This document shows positions 45,219 through 54,837 of a DNA stretch of 64,000 bases, piece after piece (position 1 is the first letter of the stretch; the number at the start of each line of letters is the position of its first letter). The position numbers were made by a program, and so were the translations under genes. The stretch is from NCBI GenBank assembly GCA_963783865.1, contig CAWAPD010000004.1, forward strand, positions 1 through 64,000, in the 5' to 3' direction. Below the pieces are notes generated by a model that had not been told where the DNA came from, made no database searches, and was given only the letters and a program-made list of their open reading frames with translations. This stretch comes from CAWAPD01 sp963783865 (GTDB lineage Bacteria > Actinomycetota > Thermoleophilia > UBA2241).

Positions 45219-48200
45219 CTAGGCGCCGCCGGCCTCCGGCTCCGGCGGCGCGAAACCGCGCCGGAGCGTGTTCTCGGTGACCGTGCGAGGTTCCATGAAC
45301 TGCGCAACGTAGTCGGGCCCGCCGGCCTTGGAGCCCACGCCGCTCATCCTCGACCCGCCGAACGGCTGCCGCTCGACCAGGGCGCCGGTGATGCCGCGGT
45401 TGATGTAGAGGTTGCCGACGCGGAACTCGCGCCGCGCCCGGGCGATGGCCGCGGGGCTGCGCGAGATCAATCCTCCGGTGAGCGCGTACCGCGTGCCCAG
45501 CGCGATCTCGAGCGCCTGGTCCAGGTCCTTCGCCTTCATCACCGCCAGGACGGGCCCGAAGATCTCCTCCTGGGCGATGACGGCGCCGGGGTCGACGTCG
45601 GTGAAGATGTGCGGCCCCACGTAGTAGCCGTCGTCGGGCCACCCGCCGGGGGGCGCCGGCGTGGCCAGGGCGACCTTGGCCTCGCGCCGGCCCTGCTCGA
45701 TGTAGCCCTCGATGCGATCGCGTGCCTCGGCGGTGATGATCGGTCCGACCCGCGTGCCCGGGTCGTCCGGGGGGCCGACCGTCAGACTGCGGGCCGCCTC
45801 GACCAACCGCTGCAGGAACTGGTCGTAGCAGCTCTCGAGCACGATCGCCCGCGAGCAGGCCGAGCACTTCTGCCCCGAGTAGTGGTAGGCCGACACGATG
45901 GTCTCGAGCACGGCGACGTCGAGGTCGGCGTCGCTGTCGACGACGATCGCGTTCTTGCCGCCCATCTCGGCGATGACACGCTTGACGTCGTGGCCGGCCG
46001 GATGCGCCGCCGCGCCGGCGATGATCCGCAGGCCGACCGCGCGGGAACCGGTGAACGCGATGACCTGCACGTCGGGATGCTGGACGAGCCGGTCGCCGAT
46101 CTCGGCGCCGTACCCGGGCAGGTAGTTGACCGTGCCGGGCGGCGCGCCGGCGGCGCGCAGGATGCGCGCCAGCTGCGCGCCGATCACCGGAGTGGGCTCG
46201 GCCGGCTTCATCACCACGGCGTTGCCGGCGACCAGCGCCGCCGCGGTCATGCCTGTGAGGATCGCCAGGGGGAAGTTCCAGGGCGCGACGACCAGGGCGA
46301 CGCCGCGCGGCTCGTAGGAGTAGTGGTTGAGCTCGCCGGGCCGGTCGCCCATCCGCCGCGGCACGTCGAGGCGCAGCATCTCGCGGCCGTAGTACTCGAG
46401 GAAGTCGATCGCCTCGCCGACGTCGGCGTCGGCCTCGCGGATCGGCTTGCCGGCCTCGAGCGTCTCGAGCGCGGCGAGCTCGAAGAGCTCGCCGCGCATC
46501 GTCTCGGCGGCCCTGAACAGCACGGCGGCGCGCTCGCGGACGGGCGTGTCGCGCCAGGCGGGCGCCGCCCGCCTGGCGGCGGCGACGGCCGCCTCGGCGT
46601 CGTCCGGGCCGGCGAAGTCGACGACACCGACGACCTCGTCGGGCCGCGCGGGGTTGATCGACGGCACCTGCCGCCCCGTCCTCACGGGCTTGTCTCCGAT
46701 CAGAGGGGAGTGGCGGCGGCCGAGCCTCTCGCGCACGGCGCGCAGCGCCGCGGCCGCCGCCTCCCGGTTCTCGGCCCGGGCGAAATCGGCGTGTGGGAAG
46801 TTGACGAACGGACCCGGCCCGGCGGGATCGGTCGCCACCACGCTGGACAGCCGCTCCAGCGGCGCCCCGAAGCCCTCTGAAGGTACCGGCGCCGCGATCA
46901 GCGCGTCGAGGTCGGCGCCCTCGGCGAAGGTCTGGCGCAGGAACGACTCGTTGGCCGTGTTCTCGAGCAGGCGGCGCACGAAGTAGGCCATGCCGGGGAT
47001 CAGCTCGCCGACCGGCGTGTACTCGCGCAGGCGCAGTCCCATGCGGCGGACGGCCGCCTTGATGGGGCCGCCCATGCCGTGCAGCATCTGGATCTCGTAG
47101 GCACCGCTGGGGCGGCCGAGCGCCCGCGCCGTTGCGACGGCCGCCGCCAGCGAGCGCACGTTGTGACTGGCGAACGACGGACGCACCACGTCGGAGGCCT
47201 CGAGCAAGCTGCTGGTGAGACGCTCGAACATGGCGTCGGTGTCGGGCTTGTGCGTGAACACCGGCACCGGCCAGCCTTCCTGGCGGGCCAGCACCGTCTC
47301 GTAGTCCCAGTAGGCGCCCTTGACGAGCCTGACCGAGATGGGGCGGGCGCGGGCGCGCGCCCAGTCGATCAGGCTCGTCACGTCGCGGTCGGCGTCGCGC
47401 AGGTACGCCTGCACGACCACGCCCGCGTGCTCGTAGCCGCGCAGCTCGTCCTCGTCGAGCAGTTCGGTGAACACCGCGAACGTGAGGTCGCGGTAGCGGA
47501 ACTGTTCGAGGTCGAGCGTCAGCGCGGCGCCGTTGCGCAGCGCCTTGCGGAAGACGGGCCGCAGCGCCTCCTTGACCTGGTCGACGCTGCCGCGGAAGTC
47601 GAGGGGGTCGATCTGCGAGTACAGCGACGTGATCTTGATCGACACGTTGACGCGCGGCAGCGGTCCCCAGGGGCTGTCGTCGACGACCGGAACGGGCTCC
47701 CACGCCGCCGCCTCGCGCGGCAGCTCCTCGAGCAGCGCCAGGTAGCGCTGCTGGTAGCCGGCCGCCTCATAGGCGCTGACGCTCGCCTCACCGAGCACGT
47801 CGAGCGTGAAGCCCGTCCCGCGCGCGCGCAGCGCCCGCAAGGCGGGCAGGGCCGCGCGCGCGTCGCTGCCGATGATGAAGCGGTTGGCGAAGGCCAGCAT
47901 CTGGCGGCGGATCACCTGCACGGCCGCGGGCAGCAACGGGGAGTGCGGCCCGGCGGCCCCGATCGCCCAGCGCAGCGGCCGCGGCGTGTCGACGCCCGGC
48001 TGCAAGAAGTACTCGCGCAGGTGGCGCGCCAGCTCGGCACCGCTGGTGAGCGTGGGGAAGACGTCGACGAAGCGGAACAGCTCGACCTTGAGCCGTTCGT
48101 CCTCCATGGCCCAGTCCAGCATCTCCTGCTGCCAGCGGCCGCCCGAGAGCAGGGACGGCTTGGTCTCGTCGAGCTGCGCAAAGATCTCGCGCGCGGTGGC

Positions 48201-48263
48201 CTGGACCTGGGACTCGAGGGCCGCCGCGTCGACGGCCCCGGCAGCAGGCGGCGTGACGTTCAC
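45219..48263 (-). CDS. putA: Bifunctional proline dehydrogenase / L-glutamate gamma-semialdehyde dehydrogenase
   Basis: 1014-residue fusion enzyme that oxidises proline to glutamate in two steps. An FAD-dependent proline dehydrogenase barrel occupies about residues 60-470 (RVNVSIKITSLYSQIDPLDF, VRLVKGAYWDYET, RRLLENTANESFLRQTF). An aldehyde dehydrogenase follows from about 500 to the end: NAD-site VVAPWNFPLAILTGM, IAEMGGKNAIVV with the general-base Glu, catalytic Cys in SGQKCSACSRA, and the C-terminal QPFGGSRMSGVGSKAGG. No DNA-binding ribbon-helix-helix is present, so it is not an autorepressor like E. coli PutA. GTG 48263 follows GGGAGG; the in-frame sequence upstream to 48392 is intergenic. 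Confidence 0.94.
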   Translation of the reverse strand: MNVTPPAAGAVDAAALESQVQATAREIFAQLDETKPSLLSGGRWQQEMLDWAMEDERLKVELFRFVDVFPTLTSGAELARHLREYFLQPGVDTPRPLRWAIGAAGPHSPLLPAAVQVIRRQMLAFANRFIIGSDARAALPALRALRARGTGFTLDVLGEASVSAYEAAGYQQRYLALLEELPREAAAWEPVPVVDDSPWGPLPRVNVSIKITSLYSQIDPLDFRGSVDQVKEALRPVFRKALRNGAALTLDLEQFRYRDLTFAVFTELLDEDELRGYEHAGVVVQAYLRDADRDVTSLIDWARARARPISVRLVKGAYWDYETVLARQEGWPVPVFTHKPDTDAMFERLTSSLLEASDVVRPSFASHNVRSLAAAVATARALGRPSGAYEIQMLHGMGGPIKAAVRRMGLRLREYTPVGELIPGMAYFVRRLLENTANESFLRQTFAEGADLDALIAAPVPSEGFGAPLERLSSVVATDPAGPGPFVNFPHADFARAENREAAAAALRAVRERLGRRHSPLIGDKPVRTGRQVPSINPARPDEVVGVVDFAGPDDAEAAVAAARRAAPAWRDTPVRERAAVLFRAAETMRGELFELAALETLEAGKPIREADADVGEAIDFLEYYGREMLRLDVPRRMGDRPGELNHYSYEPRGVALVVAPWNFPLAILTGMTAAALVAGNAVVMKPAEPTPVIGAQLARILRAAGAPPGTVNYLPGYGAEIGDRLVQHPDVQVIAFTGSRAVGLRIIAGAAAHPAGHDVKRVIAEMGGKNAIVVDSDADLDVAVLETIVSAYHYSGQKCSACSRAIVLESCYDQFLQRLVEAARSLTVGPPDDPGTRVGPIITAEARDRIEGYIEQGRREAKVALATPAPPGGWPDDGYYVGPHIFTDVDPGAVIAQEEIFGPVLAVMKAKDLDQALEIALGTRYALTGGLISRSPAAIARARREFRVGNLYINRGITGALVERQPFGGSRMSGVGSKAGGPDYVAQFMEPRTVTENTLRRGFAPPEPEAGGA

Positions 48264-48300
48264 GGGCAGCCTCCCGGAAGACGCGCCGATTGTAGCAGAG

Positions 48301-48335
48301 CCCCGCGCGGTCCCCGCGCGGGGCTGGGGTACAAT
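48301..48335. promoter_or_regulatory. Hairpin and -10 element in the divergent putA/GNAT region
   Basis: An inverted repeat CCCCGCGCGG/CCGCGCGGGG-type (about 48300-48324) sits next to TACAAT (48330-48335), a good -10 for the rightward GNAT gene. It could be an operator; no -35 is clear. Confidence 0.35.
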
Positions 48336-48363
48336 CGGCCCGGCGGCGAGCAGGAGGCGGAGG

Positions 48364-48828
48364 GTGGAGCAGGCGCCCGACGGGCTGGTCATCGAAGGGT
48401 TCGCGATGGAGGACTACGAGGCCGTGGCGCGGCTCTGGGAGCGCTCGGGCCTCTGGATCCGCCCGTCCGACCGGCGCGATGAGGTCGAGCTCAAGCTCAC
48501 GCGCGACCCGGACCTGTTCCTCGTGGCGCGCCTGGCCGGCGAGACGGTCGGCACGGCGATGGGCGCCTGGGACGGTCGGCGGGCCTACATCTACCACCTG
48601 TCGGTCGACCCCGCCTTCCAGCGGCGGGGGATCGCCTCGGTCCTGCTCGGCGAGCTCGAGGACCGCTTCCGCGCTCTGGGCGCGCTCAAGGCCAAGCTGC
48701 AGATCCTCGACGACAACCTGGCGTCGCAGGCATTCTTCGCGGCGCGCGGCTACGAGCTGGAGAAGCCCTGTCAGCCCTGGGGCAAGGAGCTCGTGCCCGG
48801 CGGGGCGCCGATGGACGACGCCCCCTGA
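48364..48828 (+). CDS. GNAT family N-acetyltransferase
   Basis: 154-residue GCN5-related acetyltransferase. The acetyl-CoA motif A is visible as HLSVDPAFQRRGIASVLLGE, with the C-terminal strand around DNLASQAFFAARGYELEK. The N-terminal part (VIEGFAMEDYEAVARLWERS) is similar to small-molecule and amino-acid acetyltransferases; the substrate cannot be told. GTG 48364 has AGGAGGCGGAGG upstream. It is 22 bp from the HDAC-like deacetylase gene, so an acetylase and a deacetylase are encoded side by side. Confidence 0.88.
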   Translation: MEQAPDGLVIEGFAMEDYEAVARLWERSGLWIRPSDRRDEVELKLTRDPDLFLVARLAGETVGTAMGAWDGRRAYIYHLSVDPAFQRRGIASVLLGELEDRFRALGALKAKLQILDDNLASQAFFAARGYELEKPCQPWGKELVPGGAPMDDAP

Positions 48829-48850
48829 GGGCGCCGGGGAGGCGAAGCAC

Positions 48851-49864
<1,014 letters not shown>

Positions 49865-49878
49865 GTCCCGGACGTGCG

Positions 49879-49914
49879 ACGGGGCGGGCGCGGCGTACGC
49901 CGCGCCCGCCCCGT
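49879..49914. terminator. Perfect zero-loop palindrome between convergent genes
   Basis: A 36-nt fully self-complementary palindrome with left half ACGGGGCGGGCGCGGCGT and the same GGCGTACGCC centre as the one at 5140-5171. It lies between the deacetylase gene and the convergent cydB stop, so it may terminate both, but no T-run flanks it. Confidence 0.6.
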
Positions 49915-49927
49915 CCGCGTTCCGCGC

Positions 49928-50968
49928 CTAGTAGTCGACGGTGTCGGCGGCGACCCTGCCGCGGAAGATGCGGTACACGAACGCGCTGTACGCGAGCACG
50001 ATCGGCACGAACACCAGGGCGATGGCCAGCATCCAGCCCAGCGTGTACCGGGATGAGTGCAGCTGCGTGGCCTGGATGCCGGCCGCGAACGAGCCCCCGC
50101 GGGGCCGGATCAGGTAAGGCCAGAAGCCGGCCCCCCACAGACCCACGAGGCCGGCGACCGCCACCGACGACCAGGCGAACGCCGCCACGTCGCCGCCGCG
50201 GTTCATCGACCAGCGGGCCAGGGCGACGCCGGCCACGAACACGACCAGAGCCAGCCAGCCCCAGACCGAGGTGACGGCGTCGTGCACCTGGGCGCGGATC
50301 ACGAAGAGCGTGGCCACCGTGGCGGCCGCGACCAGCACGATGAAGGCGAGCTGCGACCACGACCGCACCTTGACGGCGCGGTCGCGCAGCTCGCCCGTCG
50401 ACTTGAGCGCGGCCCAGGCCGCGCCCTGGTGCACGAACATGGCCAGCCCGGTGACGGCGACCAGCAGCGAGTAGGGATTGAGCAGCTGCCAGAACGTGCC
50501 CGCGTAGTCGGGCCCGCCGCCGCCGACGCCGGTCACGCTCACCTGCATCGGCACGCCGCGGATGATGTTGCCCACGGCGCAGCCGAGCAGGAGGGCCGGC
50601 AGGAAGCTGCCGAGGACGAAGGTCACGTCCCACAGGCGGGCCCACTTCTCGTCGCGGTGGCGCATCTCGAGCGACACGGCTCGCAGGATGAGCCCGAACA
50701 GCACCAGCATGATCGCCAGATAGAAGCCACTGAAGGCGAAGGCGTAGGCGAACGGGAAGGCGGCGAACAGCGCGCCTCCGGCGGTGATGAGCCACACCTC
50801 ATTGCCGTCCCACACGGGGCCGATGGCCGAGCGCAGCACGCTGCGGTCGGCCTCGCTGCGCCCGAGGAAGGGGTAGAGGACGCCGATGCCGAGGTCGAAG
50901 CCGTCGAGGATCGCGTAGCCCATGATGAGCACGCCGATCAGCACGTACCAGATCCACGCGAGACTCAT
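49928..50968 (-). CDS. cydB: Cytochrome bd ubiquinol/menaquinol oxidase subunit II
   Basis: 346-residue polytopic subunit of the bd-type terminal oxidase, which reduces oxygen with high affinity. It begins with WYVLIGVLIMGYAILDGFDL, whose GFDLG is typical of CydB, followed by GPVWDGNEVWLITAGGALFA. At least eight hydrophobic segments are visible. Its start overlaps the cydA end by 4 bp, so the pair is one operon cydA-cydB. The cydDC exporter genes needed for assembly in other bacteria are not in the window. Confidence 0.95.
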   Translation of the reverse strand: MSLAWIWYVLIGVLIMGYAILDGFDLGIGVLYPFLGRSEADRSVLRSAIGPVWDGNEVWLITAGGALFAAFPFAYAFAFSGFYLAIMLVLFGLILRAVSLEMRHRDEKWARLWDVTFVLGSFLPALLLGCAVGNIIRGVPMQVSVTGVGGGGPDYAGTFWQLLNPYSLLVAVTGLAMFVHQGAAWAALKSTGELRDRAVKVRSWSQLAFIVLVAAATVATLFVIRAQVHDAVTSVWGWLALVVFVAGVALARWSMNRGGDVAAFAWSSVAVAGLVGLWGAGFWPYLIRPRGGSFAAGIQATQLHSSRYTLGWMLAIALVFVPIVLAYSAFVYRIFRGRVAADTVDY

Positions 50969-52353
50969 GGCTGCACCTCCGTCGCCACCTCGACAGGCGC
51001 GGGGCCGGGACGATCCTCCACGACGTCACGCTCGGCCTGCTCGAGCTCCGGTCCCCTGCCGATGACCTTCGCCACGACGCGCACCCAGGCCACGAACAGC
51101 AGCAGGTAGAGCAGCGCGAAGATCGTCAGCGAGATGCCGATCGTGCCGGCCGACACGGTCGGCGAGACGGCGTCCTTGGTCTTCATCAGCCCCTGGACGA
51201 TCCACGGCTGGCGGCCCACCTCGGCGGCCACCCAGCCCAGCGTGATCGCGATGAACGGGAGGGGGAACGCCAGCGCCAGGATCCACTGCAGCCAGCGCCG
51301 CTGCTCGAGCTTGCCCCGCACGTGCTCGACCAGGGCGACCAGCATGATCAGCAGCATCAGCATGCCGATCGCCACCATGAGGTGGTAGCTCTGGAAGACG
51401 ATCTGCTCGGGCGGCCGGTCGCTCGCGTTGGGGGCCGCCTGGTCCAGGCCGGTCACGTCGTCGCCGGGGCTGCCGTGAGCGAGGAAGCTCAGGCCGCCGG
51501 GTATCGCGATCCCGGTCACCTTCTGGCTCTTGGTGTCGACCCAGCCGAAGAGGTAGATCGGGGCGTCGTCCCGGGTCTTGTACAGGCCCTCGAAAGCGGC
51601 CAGCTTGGCCGGCTGGTACTTGGTGACCTCCTTGGCGCTGCGGTCGCCGGTGAGCGGCATCGCGATGGTCGCGATGAGGCCGATGACGAGCGCCGAGCCC
51701 AGCGTGCGGCGCACCATCCACTTGTCGCGGCCGCGCAGCAGGTAGAAGGCGCACACCGAGGCCACCACGAAGGCGCCGGTCACCCAGGTGGCGGCGATGA
51801 CGTGGAAGTACCGCACGACGGTCGAGTGGTTGACGGCGGCGGCCCACAGGTTCGTGAGCCGCGGGAACCCGAGCGGGCCGAGCTTGTAGCCGGCCGGCGT
51901 CTGCATCCACGAGTTGGCGATGATGATCCACAGCGCCGACAGGTGGGCGGCCACGACCACGATCCACGCGGAGGCGTAGTAGAAGCCCTTCGAGACCCGG
52001 TCGCGGCCGAGCAGAAGCACGCCGAGGAAGACCGACTCCAGGAAGAACGCCATCAGGCCCTCCGCGGCGAGCGGCACCCCGAAGATGTCGCCGACGAAGC
52101 GCGAGTAGCTCGCCCAGTTGGTGCCGAAGGCGAACTCCATCGAGATGCCCGTCGCCACGCCGATGGCGAACGTGGCGGCGAAGATCTTCTTCCACATCTC
52201 CGACGTCGCCTTGTCGATCGCCAGGCCGCTCTTGTAGTAGCGGCGCTCGGCGATCAGCAGCATCACGCCCAGCCCGATGCTGATCGGGACGAAGATGAAG
52301 TGGAAGCCGACCGTGAATGCGAACTGGATCCGTGCCAGCGTTTCGGCATCCAT
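50965..52353 (-). CDS. cydA: Cytochrome bd ubiquinol/menaquinol oxidase subunit I
   Basis: 462-residue haem-bearing subunit. Family features: the N-terminal AETLARIQFAFTVGFHFIFV with a conserved His, AFFLESVFLGVLLLGRDRV, and the Q-loop to helix region ending WIVQGLMKTKDAVSPTV. The quinol-binding Q-loop is of the short type, as in most Gram-positive and actinobacterial enzymes. The ATG at 52353 is followed by DAETLARIQ. It is divergent from cysH across a ~200-bp control region. Confidence 0.95.
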   Translation of the reverse strand: MDAETLARIQFAFTVGFHFIFVPISIGLGVMLLIAERRYYKSGLAIDKATSEMWKKIFAATFAIGVATGISMEFAFGTNWASYSRFVGDIFGVPLAAEGLMAFFLESVFLGVLLLGRDRVSKGFYYASAWIVVVAAHLSALWIIIANSWMQTPAGYKLGPLGFPRLTNLWAAAVNHSTVVRYFHVIAATWVTGAFVVASVCAFYLLRGRDKWMVRRTLGSALVIGLIATIAMPLTGDRSAKEVTKYQPAKLAAFEGLYKTRDDAPIYLFGWVDTKSQKVTGIAIPGGLSFLAHGSPGDDVTGLDQAAPNASDRPPEQIVFQSYHLMVAIGMLMLLIMLVALVEHVRGKLEQRRWLQWILALAFPLPFIAITLGWVAAEVGRQPWIVQGLMKTKDAVSPTVSAGTIGISLTIFALLYLLLFVAWVRVVAKVIGRGPELEQAERDVVEDRPGPAPVEVATEVQP

Positions 52354-52476
52354 ATGGGTGACGGCACCTCCCTGGGCCCCCGGGACCCCTCGTTTCCCCT
52401 GCCGCGGCGGAGCATATCAGCCGGTCGAGCGCGGCGATAAGCGTTTGTCGGTGTCGTGAGCATAACGGATTCTTAT

Positions 52477-52505
52477 TTGTCCGATAACGCCGTAGGGATT
52501 ACACT
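52477..52505 (+). promoter_or_regulatory. Candidate cysH promoter and operator
   Basis: TTGTCC (52477-52482), 17-bp spacer, TACACT (52500-52505). The region 52460-52490 is AT-rich and contains an imperfect inverted repeat ATAACGGA...TCCGATAA (52462-52469 and 52481-52488) overlapping the -35, suitable as a repressor site for sulfur or redox control. The regulator is unknown. Confidence 0.45.
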
Positions 52506-52549
52506 GTCGCGCACGTGATTTCGTGACGAAGCCGGAGACAGGAGAGAGC

Positions 52550-53266
52550 ATGCAGGTAGCCCGTACGCCCGACGAGATCCACCATCTGGTCAACGAGTTG
52601 AACTTCAAGGAGAAGGTGGAGCGCTCGCTGGACCTGATCGGCGACGCCTTCCGCGAGCACGGCGACGGCCTGGTCGTGGCCAACAGCCTCGGCAAGGACT
52701 CGGTCGCGGTGTGGGACCTGGCCAAGCGCGTGAGCCCCGCCATCCGCGGCTTCATCGTGACCACGCGCTACAAGCCGGCCGCCACCAAGCACTTCATGAC
52801 CGAGACGGTCGAGCGGTACCCGGAGACGCGCGTCTTCAGGAACGACGTCGAGATCCCCGAGGGCCTGTACGCGACCGACCCCGACCAGTGCTGCGACCTG
52901 CTCAAGGTACAGCCGGTGCGCCGGGCCATCGAGGAGATGGGCGTGACCTGCTGGGTCACCGGCCTCCGCTGCACGGAGGGCCGCACGCGGACCGACTACC
53001 TCGAGCTCGAGGAGCGTGACGAGGGGTTGCTCAAGCTCAATCCGATCCTGCCGTGGCACGAGCGCGAGGTCTGGCAGTACATCGCTCTCAACGCCGTGCC
53101 GGTGAACCCGCTGTACGGCGAGGGTTACCGCTCGCTGGGCTGCGAGCCCTGCACCCACATCACGACCGGCGCCAACGAGCGCGACGGGCGCTGGATCGGC
53201 ACCAGCAAGTGCGGCGGCGAGTGCGGTATCCACACGCGGCCGCTGAAGACGGCGGTCTCCGCGTGA
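52550..53266 (+). CDS. cysH: Adenylyl-sulfate (APS) reductase, CysH family
   Basis: 238-residue assimilatory sulfate reduction enzyme that reduces APS to sulfite with thioredoxin. The PP-loop-like nucleotide motif is VVANSLGKDSVAVWDLAK. The paired cysteines for a [4Fe-4S] cluster, DQCCDLLK and GCEPCT, mark it as the APS rather than PAPS type. The catalytic Cys is in the C-terminal KCGGECGIH. ATG 52550 has ACAGGAGAGAGC directly upstream and is preferred to GTG 52523. The TGA overlaps the GTG of the exporter gene by 3 bases (GTGA). Confidence 0.94.
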   Translation: MQVARTPDEIHHLVNELNFKEKVERSLDLIGDAFREHGDGLVVANSLGKDSVAVWDLAKRVSPAIRGFIVTTRYKPAATKHFMTETVERYPETRVFRNDVEIPEGLYATDPDQCCDLLKVQPVRRAIEEMGVTCWVTGLRCTEGRTRTDYLELEERDEGLLKLNPILPWHEREVWQYIALNAVPVNPLYGEGYRSLGCEPCTHITTGANERDGRWIGTSKCGGECGIHTRPLKTAVSA

Positions 53267-54225
53267 CCGACGCCGAGAGTGTGGCGGCGGCGCTCGCGCC
53301 GCCGCCGCTATCGGCTCCCGGCGCCGCGAGCACCGCGGCGCCGGGACCGGCTCGGGCCGCCTTCGCACGGCGGCACGTGTGGTGGCTGGCCGGCGCGGGG
53401 TGGCTCGTCTTCGCGGGTACGCTGTACGCGACCCTCGGCGGCGAGCTCAACCCCTATCTGACGATCGCCGGTCTGCTGATCGGCTTTCTCGTCGGCCTGA
53501 CCGGCATGGGCGGCGGCGCCTTGATGACGCCGGTCCTGATCCTGTTCTTCAACTTCCAGCCGACGCTGGCCGTCGGCACCGACGTGACCTACGGGGCGAT
53601 CACCAAGACGTTCGGCTCGTGGCGCCACTGGCGGCAGGGGTCGGTCGACATGCCGCTCGTCGCGTGGCTGGCCGCCGGGAGCGTGCCTGCCACGCTGCTC
53701 GGCGTCGGTCTGATGAACTACCTCAAGACCAACTACGGCACGCAGATCGACTCGTTCCTCTACCGGGTGATCGGCGTCGCCCTGGTGCTCGTCAGCGTCA
53801 CTCTCGTGGTGCGGACGGTCGTCAAGGTCGACCAGGCCCACCGGCGCGAGAACATCAGGCTCTCGAGGCGCCGCAAGATCCTGACGATCGTGCTGGGCGC
53901 CGCCACGGGCTTCGTCGTGGGGCTCACGTCCGTCGGCAGCGGCACGTTCCTGGGGCTGTTCCTGCTGACCGCATACCCGTTGGCGACGACCCGGGTGGTG
54001 GGGACCGACGTCTTCCACGCCATGATCCTGCTGTACGCGGCGGCCCTGGCCCAGATGAGCATCGGGAACGTGAGCGGCTGGATGGTCTTGGCGCTGATCA
54101 TCGGGTCGATCCCCGGCGTCATCGCGGGGTCGCACCTCACGATCCGAACGCCCCACCGGGTGCTGCGCATCTGCCTGGCGTGCGTGCTGTTCCTGAGCGG
54201 GATCGCGCTCTGGAGCAAGGCATAG
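53263..54225 (+). CDS. TauE/SafE-like sulfite or anion exporter
   Basis: 320-residue membrane protein of the TauE/SafE family with eight or so helices. Two inverted half-repeats show glycine-rich signatures: GLTGMGGGALMTPVLILFFN and GLTSVGSGTFLGLFLLTAYP. It is coupled to cysH by a GTGA overlap, so a role in moving sulfite, sulfate or another sulfur anion is likely. The first ~35 residues are Ala/Pro-rich and lie over two palindromes (53283-53345); they precede the first membrane segment and are absent from typical members. Direction of transport cannot be inferred. Confidence 0.88.
   Translation: MTDAESVAAALAPPPLSAPGAASTAAPGPARAAFARRHVWWLAGAGWLVFAGTLYATLGGELNPYLTIAGLLIGFLVGLTGMGGGALMTPVLILFFNFQPTLAVGTDVTYGAITKTFGSWRHWRQGSVDMPLVAWLAAGSVPATLLGVGLMNYLKTNYGTQIDSFLYRVIGVALVLVSVTLVVRTVVKVDQAHRRENIRLSRRRKILTIVLGAATGFVVGLTSVGSGTFLGLFLLTAYPLATTRVVGTDVFHAMILLYAAALAQMSIGNVSGWMVLALIIGSIPGVIAGSHLTIRTPHRVLRICLACVLFLSGIALWSKA
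53283..53345. repeat. Two adjacent GC-rich palindromes in the exporter 5' coding region
   Basis: First: GGCGGCGGCGC/GCGCCGCCGCC (53283-53293 with 53296-53306). Second: CCCGGCGCCGCG/CGCGGCGCCGGG (53317-53328 with 53334-53345). Together they encode the AAALAPPPLSAPGAASTAAP-type N-terminal extension. Confidence 0.72.
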
Positions 54226-54281
54226 GAAAGGGGGCGGGGCACGGCCCGGAGGCCGTGCCCCGCCCCCGGCTTTTTCCTATG
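54221..54281. terminator. Rho-independent terminator after the sulfur operon
   Basis: Strong hairpin (GGGGGCGGGGCACGGCC with a CGGA loop and complement), extended by CATAGGAAA pairing with TTTTTCCTATG. It has a T5 run and is the best classical terminator in the window. It begins within the last codons of the exporter. Confidence 0.9.
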
Positions 54282-54331
54282 CAACCCCTGTTAAATCCGG
54301 CGGCCCTGTGCTACCATGCCGTCACCGGGGG

Positions 54332-54355
54332 GGCCGGCCGTGCAGGCCGGCCTTT
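54332..54355 (+). promoter_or_regulatory. Leader hairpin before the Cys-rich protein gene
   Basis: GGCCGGCC-GTGCA-GGCCGGCC (54332-54352) followed by TTTC, ending 7 bp before the Shine-Dalgarno. TACCAT (54312-54317) could be the -10. The arrangement resembles a short attenuator; inference. Confidence 0.45.
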
Positions 54356-54377
54356 CATCGTGGAGGAGGTAGTTCGA

Positions 54378-54731
54378 TTGTTGGTTGAAGAGGCCCTCGA
54401 GTGCCGAGAGTGCGCGGCCGTCTGCGAGAAGGTCGTCTATCCAGCTGCGTGTCTGGCGGCAAGCTGCCGATACCTGTACGCCTTCCGTGAGAAGGACCAT
54501 ACGTTCTTCGGGTGCATCGAGAAGGTGTTCCGGCACGAGATCGACCTCGAGCTGTTCCAGGACCTCGAGCGCACCAAGGGCGGGTTCGGCGTCGTGAAGA
54601 TGGCGCGCCAGCCGCTCGAGCAGTGCGCGGTGGCCGTGCAGAGCTGCTACCAGTGCTCCGAGGTGCCGCTCTGTCGCAACATGTACTTCCGCCGTCGCGA
54701 CCGGCGGGCCGTCGAGGCCCTCGAAGACTAG
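54378..54731 (+). CDS. Small Cys-rich protein, possible metal or Fe-S binding
   Basis: 117-residue soluble protein with ten cysteines in two groups: Cys9, 12, 16, 25, 30 and 46 (LECRECAAVCEK, YPAACLAASCRY) and Cys83, 90, 93 and 99 (SCYQCSEVPLC). The spacing CxxCxxxC and CxxC suggests zinc or iron-sulfur ligands. I do not recognise the family. The start is TTG 54378, fixed by an exceptionally strong GGAGGAGGT at 54362-54370. It is followed about 100 bp later by tmRNA. A leader hairpin precedes it. Function unknown. Confidence 0.75.
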   Translation: MLVEEALECRECAAVCEKVVYPAACLAASCRYLYAFREKDHTFFGCIEKVFRHEIDLELFQDLERTKGGFGVVKMARQPLEQCAVAVQSCYQCSEVPLCRNMYFRRRDRRAVEALED

Positions 54732-54837
54732 TCCGGGCGCCTGCCCGCTCTCCTCGACGCCACTCCCAGGTTTGCCGCCCCAGACGGGTGGTAGAGTAGT
54801 CGCATGCGCCGGGTCTCCCGGCCGACGTCATCCTCGT

